From Aldrovandia affinis (lineage: Eukaryota; Chordata; Actinopteri; Notacanthiformes; Halosauridae), in contig JAINUG010000109.1 in the NCBI GenBank assembly GCA_029706075.1, positions 124,001 through 188,000 on the forward strand: 64,000 nt of DNA, given 5' to 3'. This document shows positions 26,601 to 38,600 of the stretch, one piece after another. Each line of letters starts with the position of its first letter. Position 1 is the first letter of the stretch. Below the pieces are notes generated by a model, which did not search any database, was not told the origin of the DNA, and saw only the letters and a list, made by a program, of their open reading frames with translations. Both the position numbers and the translations under genes were made by a program.

Positions 26601-29600
26601 TCAAAGCAGAGGATAAAACAGGAGACAGCAGGTGGTCAAATCATTTTCAAAGAGACAAGAACAGGCTCGTGGTTTCATGCGTTCTTACCACGCATGGCCC
26701 CGTGACCCCAAGTAACCTTGCGCTGAAAGGAGGAGCCCTGCCTCCGTCCACATAATCCCTAAACATTGAGAAGCCACTACCCCCGCCTGGGAGGCCACCG
26801 CAGAGATTAATCGCCGTGCCTGCGGGGGTCCTGAGGAGCCAGTGAACTCAGGACTGCCCGCGACACGAAGCAGTGCCACGGGACTGTCAGGACGGGAGAA
26901 ATGGGGCCACAGGAACAGACCGCCGTGCACTATGGCCACTGAGCAAACAGGCCGCCCGTTTACACCACCCGAAACATCTGGATCCTGCTCCTGCTGTTGG
27001 GACCCAGAGTCACAAAAACACATCAGTCTTCACGCTGTCAGACAGCGAGCGGCCAGGCCGTCTACATCCACAGACAAACATCTGCAGCACAGCCGGTCAA
27101 GGCCAGGGGGAATTCAATCAGCGCTACCGATCTCAAGACGTTAACCCTCCAAGGAGTCCGGTCACAATCTGATTGTTCTAGAACGAGCCGTAACATTCTA
27201 GTTGATTGTACCTGATGACATCATAAAGGGCTGCTAATGGAATCCTCAAAGAACTAACATTCCAGAATAGAACACTGAACTAGAACAATAGCTCCCAGAC
27301 TCACTCCTCAAAGGGTTACTTGGGCAACAATGCCATTGGTGATTTATCCAGATGTGCATTAACAAGTTACCAAATGTGCTTCACCTCCAGGTTTTCCCCC
27401 AAATAAGTGACTGATATTTGCATAGATATCACATGTAAACAAAAGCCTTGACTTTCAGCAATCTCCTGATCACTCTAGATGGAATTATTTGGGCCAGGTA
27501 TTGTACAAATGCTCAATTCGCAGATATTCGATTTTGTTTTTAACATTTCTTCCCGTTAGTCTGGGATAACCAGGAGTCCCACACTTTCAACTATTCTACA
27601 AATCCAATCAATACAATCAAGGCCAATTCCCCCAAATGTAAGGACCCATGGAAACTAAGCTGTGACTTTACAGTAAAGGCCTTTACATGCTCGAGCGACA
27701 GCAACACAACCAGGGCTCTGCAACATCAACGCAACCTCTGCAACCTATGCAGAGGGTGTTGCAGAGGATGTCGCAACCTAGCACAAGAAACTAACTTGCG
27801 ACCGCAGAGCAACATTTTAGGTATCATTTATTGGTTGGTTAGCGAATGGAGGCGGAGCTGTCATAGTTCATCAAGCTAGTGCATCATTTTTTTACATTTG
27901 ACATTTTAAGCATTTAGCAGACGCTCTTATCCAGAGCGACTTACCAGATGTGCATTAATACATGGTAAGAACAATCATAGTTTGCACAAGAGATCAGTGC
28001 AGTAATACAGCGATAGACAATTGTTGGCAGCTGCATACCATACCTGTATATATCTATGTTAACGTTAGCTAAGCAAAACTATTGATATCTATCTAGCTAA
28101 CAACCTGGTATCACGGCCAAATAAAGCTCGCTAACAGTAGCTAACGATATAGATAGCTAGCATCATTTGTTCGACGCGGTATAAAATGAACCCGCTTCAG
28201 GAAAGATCGGCTGAAGATGTTCGATGGTACAGGAGTTTCCCTGTTTTCATGAAAACTTTACCAACCTTGTTCAATACATTGACGGCTACTAGTGCACAGA
28301 AGTGTAAGGACACCATGTCGCATAGGTTGCGCAGAAGTGTAAATTGCCGAGTGCTTGCGACATTGTTGCATTGCGCAAACCGCAAAGATGTCGCACAAGT
28401 TACGCAGAAGCATGTAGAGGCCTTAAGCTCTATCAGTGTTGCAGACCATCAGTAAGGCAATAAAACTGGCCTCAATGTCTCAAGGGGCATCATTCATGTA
28501 AAACATGGGCATTAAAGCTTTGAAGTATTGAACACATCAACATTTTTCCCAGTAAATGTATTTCCAATGAGGCCATTCAAGTGAAATTTGCAACAGACTT
28601 TGGTATTAACTCAAGAAATCCAGACAAAAAATCTAAACATTAAAGTCCATATGTAAATAGTTGTGTAATAAAGTGGAATGACATAGGAAAAAAGTATTGA
28701 ACACACTAACTGAAATTAATTCAATACTTAGTGGAGAAGCCTTTGTTTGTAATGACAGCTTCAAGGCGCTTTCTGTATGAAGTAACTAATCGCCCGCAGT
28801 ATTCAGGTGTGATTTGGGCCCATTCCTCTACACAGATTGTCTTTAAATCTTGAAGATTGCGGGGGGCCCTCTTGTGAATCTGGATCTTCAGATGCTTCCA
28901 CAAATGTTCAATTGGGTTTAAGTCAGGTGATTGACTGGGCCATTCCAACAAGTTGATTTTCTTTCTCTGAAACCAATTGCGAGTTTCCTTTGCTGTATGC
29001 TTTGGATTGTTGTCCTGCTGGAAGGTCCACCCACGTCTCATCCTCAGCATCCTGGTGGATGGCAGCAGGTTCATCTCAAGAATCTCTCTGTACATGGCTC
29101 CATTCATTGTTCCTTCAATGATATGAAGTCTGCCAGTACCACGAGAGGAGAAACAGCCCCACATCATGATACTTCCACCTCCAAACTTCACTGTTGGTAT
29201 AGTGTTATTCGGGTGATGTGCAGTGCCATTTCTCCTCCAAACATGGTGTGTTGTGTGACAGCCAAAAAGTTCAATTTTGGTCTCATCTGACCAGAGTACA
29301 TGCCCCCAGTAGTTCACTGGCTTGTCCAAATGTTGTTTGGCAAACTTTAAACGAGCTTCAAAAAATGTTTTTCAGTAGTGGAGTCTTGCGGGCTGAGCGT
29401 GCACAGAGGCCATGGCGGTGGAGTGCATTGCCTACTGACCTTTCTGTCACAGTTGTACCTGCTGCCTCCAAGTCTTTCTGGAGCTCTTTCCTAGTGGTCC
29501 TTGGCTCTTTGGCTACTCTTATAAGTATCCTTCTGACTCCCTGATCAGAAATCTTGCGCGTGGCCGGTTGATGGTGGAGTGATGTTGCTTCCACTTACGG

Positions 29601-32600
29601 ATAATGCCCCCAATGGTGCTTACTGGAAGATTCAGAAGTTGTAAAATACGTCTGTAGCCAATTCCATTTTCATGTTTTGCAACAATCTTGTTGCGAAGGT
29701 CTTGAGAGCTCTTTGCTTTTACCCATCATTAGATGTTTCTTGTGTGGCACCTTGGTAACAAAAAAAAACTTTTATAGCCCATCAATATATTCTAACCCAG
29801 CTGACATTAATTAGCACAGATTGGAGGTAGAGTTGCCTCCTAATTAGTTATGGTTTTCAGCTGGTTCCTTGCCTTTCCTTGCTGTGGTGTACTGCCTTTT
29901 CTTAGTGTGTTCAATACTTTTTTCCTGTTTCATTCCACTTTATTACACAACTTTATTTACATATGGACTTTGTTTTGATTTTTTGTCTGGATTTTTTGAG
30001 TTAATACCAAAGTCTGGTGCAAATTTCACTTGAATAGGCTCATTGGAAATACATTTATTGGACAAAATGTTGATGTGTTCAATACTTATTTCCCCCATTG
30101 TATATACATGTACATACATTAGTAGTGAGGATTTTCAGCATGCGTTGGGACCCAGGATAACATTGGCAGCTAACTGGTCAATAACTAATAAACAGCAATG
30201 CTCCTCTTGTTACAAGCCTGTTGAGTGGGGTCACTTTGGGTCATTTCATAGAACTCGCATGCAATCATGCTGTCCCAACACGCTGCACTTCTTCAATCCT
30301 CTTAGCTTGACACTGAATGGGTTTTGATAGTAGAAATGTTTGAAATTCCACCAATGAAGCAAAACCAAGACTACCAGCTGAGCTGCACAGGCACTGTGCT
30401 TAAGGACTGGACATCTCGCATAACTGCCAGAGCTCTGGCTCGTAAATCAACTACAGTCACCACTAGTGCATGGGGGGCTGGGGAATACCCTGCTGCCTGA
30501 CCCCAATGCATCCTGGGAGACGTGGTGCCCAGTGGAATTCCCTGGCACAGATGGGAGTGTCAGGGTATGTTTCCAGACTGTGGGGCTAATCAGTTGCAGA
30601 TCCATCGCTTGGGCTCGATACCAGCGAGCCCTAAAGTAACAGTTTCTTATTTGACTAAATAAACTGACACGGAGAGCGTTATTCCAGGAGCAATCTGGCA
30701 GACAGTCAGTCTATTCTGAATCTTTTCTGTTCTCAGTCCACCAAAATTAACACAATATGATCTGCAGCCAGATTAACTGCGGAAAATATTTTTTGTAGCC
30801 TGCCATTTTGGGGATGATCGTTAAAAACGCCATTACACCTTATTAGTATGATTTATGCCTTGGTTTCAGAACCAGGCAAATTACGCATTTGCATTTTAAA
30901 ATGCTTTGCATGATCAGATCGTTTCACTTCATCCTTTATTCATTTTTAATTGCGTGCACAACCTAGTGAATCAAAGTTTGAACCCAACCGTGACGTAACA
31001 AGCATACTTACCGTGACGCAAACTTAATGAACCATTAAATCCCTCGGCGACACCAGTTACCAGACTAAAGTTGACTACAGGCAAATTGCTTTTAATATGC
31101 CCTCTTCAAACCAGAACAAATCTGGTGCCAAAGCCAAAAGTCAGCTTCAAAAGCCACACCCCCTGGCACTCCCACTGTTTCTGGGGCCGTGGCAAACCCC
31201 TATTGAAAACTAAGAGGAGCCCCTCCAGGGAGAGGTTGGGGTGAGACGGGCATGAACTCGAGGTGCGGTCTACTGGCCCTGTGAAGAGGAGACGGGGATT
31301 CCCCCACCTGCTCCTCTGACACGAGCATGTGTGAACTCTGTGCGACCCCAACAGGCTTGAAATGTACATGCAAAATACAGCTGTTGCCCCAACGCAGATC
31401 AGCCAACTGTGTGTCATGACGTGCACACTCAAAGATTTAATAAAGGTTCAAACCTGCAAACCTTAATTACAAAATGAAGAGCTGTAACCTCCCCCAAATC
31501 AAGCACAAGCACGCAAAATCCTTTTTATCCCCCAGTTTCAGAACACATTAGACGAGGCACTGTTAGAAAAGCATTCATATAAAAATAAAAATTCTGCACC
31601 ATGCAAGTAAGTCGCTGCTGTGGATAGAAGCTTTCAGATGATGCTGAATGCAGCAAAATGGCTTATGCTGAAATGATGCGAAAGGGTTTGAAAGCCATCT
31701 GTACCATTATGAGCACTTCAAACCATCTATTCCACTGAGCAGCACTGCTAGGAGGGCCTCTTCATGAACTCATGAGGTTCTGAGCCTCCCACCTCTAACT
31801 GCAACAGACCGCAGTCGATATCATCAGCACAAGGGATACGAAACCAGCAGCGATTCAGTGAGAGTGCATCTTTAAAACAGCGCAGACAGTCAGTCTGAAA
31901 CGACAGGGACGTGTGTGCAAGCAGGTCCTCAACAATCTCACAATCCGTGGCTGAAAGCGGTTCACATTACATGGAAGTTTGCACTGATGTGAATAACACG
32001 ACTCTGGTCTCAAGTTTCCAGTCTTGCTCCTCAACTGCACAGCACACAGACGGCCAATTCGGACACAAGGACTTGTGCGACAGGAGCAGAGCGGCGTCCG
32101 CACCAACAGACAGAGAACGGCGAGGGTAGAGACAGCCATCCATGTGCTGGTCCAGGAACACAACAGAACTGCACAAATCATCCAACCAGCAGGTGTGCCA
32201 GACCTGCCCCTCAATGTGGGTACACCTGCTCGACAGAATCTATGGGTGCAATTTGGATGGATTGTATGCAATGACTGGATTGCATGTAAAAAAAAAAAAA
32301 AGAAGAAACTGTGGAAGTCGCTCTGGATAAGAGCATCTGCTAAATGCCCTAAATGTAATTGTGCCCCATTGTTCCAGAATCGAATCCAGTACCGGCAGTG
32401 CAAGAAAGAGGGTGATGCGTAATTGGTCAGAGCAGCCCTTCCTCACTCAGTGGGCAAGGGCACACAGTGTCACCGAGGGAAGGGCTGCAGTCGGCAGGGT
32501 GGTCCTCTGCCAAATGTCATACGAGCGACTCCCCTGGACGACCGCTGTTTGGCCTGCGACAGGAAGCGGAGCACTCCAAACACGATGCTTCGGAGCTCGT

Positions 32601-35600
32601 GCAAATTTCACAACTTTCTGCACACTAAGCGGGAGAAACGAGCGTACAGGCCACTGACAGAGGCGGCCGTTGTGGGAACAGGACTGAAACTGCGCAGCAA
32701 TTACCTTGGCAACACCCAAGGGATAATTCCAAGCGGTAGTACAATAACAAGACGACAAACCGCACTCCGTTACTCATCCCTGCCAATCACTACGAATGCC
32801 TCCTGTACCATCCATCTTAATGACCTACGCCGGAGCATGTATGATCCCGCAGAGGTGAGGCTACGAGCAAGAAATGAAAAGAATGTTCCCTGGGCCTCTC
32901 CAGCGTATTAGGGCAACAAGGCATGAATTTGTCGTTGCCCACTCTTTCATAATTTTGTACATCGAGACCAACACATTGGATTTCAACACTCTTACCAATA
33001 AAACTGCACCTTGCCTTCCAAATCATCGGTCTTTGACACACTAATCAGACACCTCGGGATAGTCAAACTAGGCATGGGACGGTTACCGTAATAATGGTAT
33101 ACCGCGGTATAAAACAGGCCACGGTATAACTAACTACAAACATTTAGTTTCCACGGTATATGCTCTACGGTATTTTTTATTAAAAGAAGCAAAAAATAAT
33201 AATAATAATGCTATAACGAAAATCTATGCACCCCCCCGAAAACGAACCTATTAGAAAGTGAAACCTAGCTATGCCTATGGTTGTAGAGCTGCAGGTTTAG
33301 GCTCATTGCATTTATTTTTAATTTTATTTTGAAGTGTTTTATTTTTCAGAAAATAATAGTTTTACAGTATAAAGTTTACAAAAATATTGAACAAATATTC
33401 TGTTAAAATAAAAGAAATCGTTAAAAAATCTGTTTGTTTTTTTACCCAGATTTTAGAGGTGCGCGCATTCGCGCTAATACCGTGGTAATGGTATACCGCG
33501 GTATTTTTTCCCAAGGTTATCATTAAGTCAAAATCTCATACCGTCCCATGCCTAAGTCAAACCTTCAAGCGTAATCCTCCCATTGTAACAAACCTAACGG
33601 CAAAGTTGGGTTATTGTTTGGTGTTGTCATTTTCAAAAAGACTAAGAGAAAATGTGTGGCAAAAATTGGAGTAGGCCACGCCAATTTCTTCCTTCGCTGC
33701 TTGACAAAAGTGTTCTTTCACATGTGGGTGATGCAAGTCCACACTGTTTTTGAAGTTACACGGTTATTTAAGAGGAAGGGTGAAATGGGAAAAGGCTGAT
33801 TAAAATGTCATTGTGCTTTTTGAACCTGGAAAATTAAAAGGTGTGAGCAATTAAGGCTTGTGAAATTCATGGCTAGCTCATGAACATGCTGTAGAACATT
33901 GCCGCTCAAAGCAACATTACAATAACATCAAGCATTTAGCACCTCATGCCACAGTCCCAGTACTATCTGACACGAATCGCCACCAGTCCTCCCTCGCCTC
34001 TCAGACCATCAATGAGGAAATCAAACTGCTTTCTCGCCTCATCGTTACTCAGCTGTGTTCAAATCTTGTGCAGCGTTCGATTTATTCCAGGTCGTGTTCT
34101 TATTAGGATACAGGTTGTTCGAGTGGACACGTGTCTGGACCAATAAGGACAAGTGCTCGCAAATACCTGCCGAACCACTGATCACAACCCCCCAAAAATC
34201 ACACAAACCAAATACTGTTGGTAAAATGGTGGCTCCCAAACTCAACGGGAGTGCTAAACTCTTCCTCACACTGAGCACTGGTTCGAGGGGACAACGTGTG
34301 CAGTCAGCTTGTGAGGCTGTGATCTAAAGCTGGAAATAGTGCTGAATGGCTGAATCAATGTCCCGTCTCCCTCAGGAAACTCTGTGTCCCTTGCACTGCT
34401 AACACCATTAAACACATGGGCTGGGCATGAAGGCCTGTAAACCCCCATCCATTAATCTGCCAGAGCCAGACCACACCGGTCCTCCCACACCTGCCCCAGT
34501 CCCTGGACCCACTCCTGACTACTAAACTCAGAGGAACAAAGTCAGCCTCACCACTGGACTGATCCTGAAAGTCTTTTTTAGCACCCCGTGGCAGGCAGAA
34601 AAGGATAGCCCCCCTTAGTCTGGTTCAGTGCAGGCAGCAGTGCTCGCAGCAGAGCAGTATTATGGTTAGGGAGCCCTGCTCCAGGAGAAACAGGGTTAGG
34701 GAGCCCTGCTGCAGGAAGAACAGGGTTAGGGAGGTTCTGTGTGGCTCAGTAGGTAGAGCATGGCATTTACAACGCTTAGGCTGTGGGTTCGATTCCCATT
34801 GGGACCACATATACAGAAAAATGCATGCATTCACTCCAGTAAGACGCTTTGGATAAAAGCATCTGCTAAACAGCATATATTATTATATTATAGAGAGCCC
34901 TGCTGCAGGAGGAACAGAATGCAGTACAGCCAACTGACTGAGCTGGGAGTTTCCTCGAAGGGCAGCAGCTATTTGCAGTCTGAACATACCGAGCGCACAC
35001 TGCATCAGACAAGTCACTTTTAGTGACACCCCAGTCTTTATTTCATGGTTACAGACAGTGCATACAAGCCAATACAAAACAATGACATGCAGCAGTTCAA
35101 CAGTGAGGTACGTAAGTGCTAATGTTCTAAAATAGTTGTTAAAAATAGACGTGCTTTAAAAAGTCGTGTGCAAACATGCATGAAAGTGTTTTGAATCATT
35201 GCTGAAAATAACTCCCAGTGGAATAGCAGTTTGAGCCGTTCCGGATCTTATTCCAAACCGGTCAGCACTCAGCAGGCGGATCCCACGCAGCTCACTAACC
35301 TGCTTCTAATAAGACCTGGAACGGCTCAAACTGCTGTGCACTGGGAGTGATATTTCCATCCCTGGATTGTCAGTAATGATTCAAACGGCTCTGCTGCCAT
35401 GCTTATTCTGTAAGTCAGAATACGGTCATTCGCTGGCTGAAAATAAGCCCATCCACTCAATTGTCAACGTTGGGAAAACAACCTTCAACCAATGCAGTGT
35501 CAAAACACAAACCCTATCCATTTACATACTCTGAAAACTACATTAACAGATGGCCAACATTTCTACAAACTGACATGCACCTCGGGCTTCAGCTTCATGA

Positions 35601-38600
35601 GAGGATAACATCGGCCGTAACCAAAATCATCTGAAGACCACATGGGAATTCATAACGTGAAAATTCACTGGACCGAAACACACTTTCCATAAGCAGTCAG
35701 ACGTGACTTGGAGAGACCTTTCTACATTTCAGCAATTAATCATCAAATCTACAGCTGAATTTATTTTTGCCACAGGGAGTTCACAAGTTCACTCGCCATA
35801 CGCACATGCATATTTTATATACGATTTGAGCACCAAGAGAAACACACTGCTTGGGCTAGATCTACAACAAAGTTAGAAAAGGCATTAGGGATAACACCAA
35901 ATCCAGTCTGTGTAACAGATTCAGTGAGTTTAGGTTGAATAGACAGAAAATACACAACTCCATTACGTCGATTACGAGGGGGGGCCAGCTGTGACAATGT
36001 CAGGCTATGTGCACATGTGAGCACACCGGCGGAAGAGCTGCTACCTGTATGGGTGCCTCGCTTTGCACAAGCAATGCATCGCCCTGGAGCCAATTCCCAG
36101 AGCATATTCAGAACTACAGCTAAAGGAAGACTGCAAAAATACACGAGACCCAAGTCTTCTCCAGCTGAGACACATTACCCTAATGAAGAGTAAATGAAAG
36201 GAGGCTTCCTGGATTCCGTCCAGATTACTCAATGTAATTTTCTCTCCGGAGTTATGCCGACTAACAGGGTCTCTTACTCCAACTACGTCCAATAACGATA
36301 CACCACCTGGATGGAAATAACTTTATTTGCTGGTTAGTTTTTTTTGCCATCATGCCTGTTAAAGCAGTATGCTAGTCAGGCCAGAAGCAGAGGCGGGCTG
36401 GTTTACAGCGCTTTCACACCGTGAGCCTCGCGGGATGGCCCAGGCCCGCTGCTCCAGCTAAATACACTCTCCTCACACGTTGCTTTTGTGAACGCGGTTT
36501 ATGGAGCGTCCATTTGGACAACAAGCTCGAGTTGAAGTGTGAAATCTGGGCATTGATACGAGAAAACGGCTTTAGGAGCAAAGCTAGGTGGACTTCAACA
36601 GTGAAACGCACACACACATGGGCACATTCAAAAAGAGGCAGTGGGTCACTAACACACACACACCATCATACCATACCACACTGTTGTTCCTGGCTCTTAT
36701 GTAACGTGATGGACTTGAGGGTACTGAGTGTGTACTGACAGCACCCCCCCCCTCCAACGCCCACCAAGTCACCGGAGCCTGACAGCACATGGCCACATGC
36801 CTGCCGGGGTATCCCCAACTGACTCAGCCGCCTGACACACTGAACCCCTGGCAGGCCACCGTGCTTTAACCAGTTCACCACCTAAGGCCTAAAACCAGCA
36901 CACGGCAACAACCACATCACACAGAGACAGGAGAGCGCAGGTTTACCTTGAATGACAGGGTCTCTGGAAGTTTCCTCAGTAAAATTAGCGCCCAATCGAC
37001 ATGAGCGCAGGACCGTAAAACTACAGATATGACCTACACTAAATCCTGTCTCAGCCCAAATCAGAGTTATGGATGGCAGGCAATGCATATCACCAAGGAA
37101 ACTGTTAGGCAGGTAGTGTGGTATAATGGTTAGGGAACTGGGCTTGTAACGTTAAGGTTGCGGGTTCAATCCCCAGGTGGGACACTGCCGTTGTACCCTT
37201 GAGCAAGGTACTTACATTTACATTTTAAGCATATTTAGCTTCAGTAAATATCCAGCTGTATAAATGGATTGAAAATAAATGTAAACTAAGTCGCTCTGGA
37301 TAAGAGCGTCTGCTAAATGCCTGTAATGTAAATGCCTGTAATGAAACCTTGTTTTGGGTGCGCAGGAAGGGTGGTTGTGTTCTTTGCATTCAACTAAAAC
37401 AGTGTTCTGCAATAACACCAGATTAAACATAAGTGAGGATGCTTGAGACATGTAATCACAACATTGGCCATGTGACCACCCATTTGTGTTACATTAGACA
37501 TTTAGCAGACGCTCTTATCCTGAGCAACTTACAGTTCACATTTCTTTACATACAATCCATTTATACAGATGGATATTCACTGAAGGTTAAGGGTACAGCG
37601 CTTGCTCCAGGGTATAGCAACAGTGCCCCAACTGGGACTCAAACCTGCAACCTTTGCATTATAAGCCCAGTTCCTTAACCATTATACAACACGGACGCCC
37701 ACATCAACAGTCAGCCAAATCCAGGGTTTTGTGCAGTCAATCCAAAGTTACTGACCATTACCCCAAAACGCACTTGACAAATGTCAATTCTAAAGATCCA
37801 ATTTACCCACATAAAATGATTCATTAACTGTATAACAATGTTAAAACAGTCCCTACTGAAATACACAAATCACAAAATCATGTGCCGCAGAATTATTCAC
37901 CATTTGCAGAAACGTGAGAAGGACCCCTCCCATGTCAAACAAATAAGTTATGGGGGGCAAAACGACATCAAAAATAATATGATGATAAACAAACGTTACA
38001 CCATGTGGGCTTGCCTGAAGTAAAATGCTAGCAACGCTTTATCAGGAGACAAATCCAGAACTGATGGGAAAAGAAAAAAAACACGCACAACTGAACAAAC
38101 TGGTGCAACCAGCTGTAATCAGTCAAGCATTAACAATTCGAGTCATTAAATGTATAGTTGAAAACATAAACCTTTCCAAGTGTGGAGGATTCAGTTTGTG
38201 CAACTTAATGCCTCTCCTAAGCAGTTGGAGAATGGTGAAGGCTGCGATAACAGGTGGTCTATTCAGAGTGTCCAGCGGATTTCCAATCGGAGAAGTAACC
38301 CCGAAAGGAAACAGACCATTTCAAAGCCCAGCTGACAGGTGTTAAACAGCTTAATGCTTCTTTCTATAGAACTACGCACCGACAGGACACACATGGCCAA
38401 ATAAATGAAAGGATATGGCTTCGGAAACTAATATAATTGAGAAATTAAATCGCTCTTAAAATGCTGTGGAATAGAATATATCCTGTTGTACAACTGGACA
38501 ATATGCAATAGTGTGGCTGTGGAAGTCCTGCCAGCAGTGTTATGAAATGGGGCGGTCTTATTCCCATGTTTGGACACTGATGGCTGTACCACTGTACACA

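Noticed and set aside
28186-28455. 89-codon plus ORF as a Harbinger gene
   Set aside because: No MYB-like or DDE motif; it crosses the element end at 28423.
32024-32911. Overlapping plus ORFs of 132 and 162 codons
   Set aside because: They cover SINE tail and CpG-rich repeat-like sequence; products are unrecognisable.
34733-34806. Possible tRNA gene
   Set aside because: Good A and B boxes, but the sequence continues into a SINE body and has a sister copy at 51614, so it is a retroposon head.
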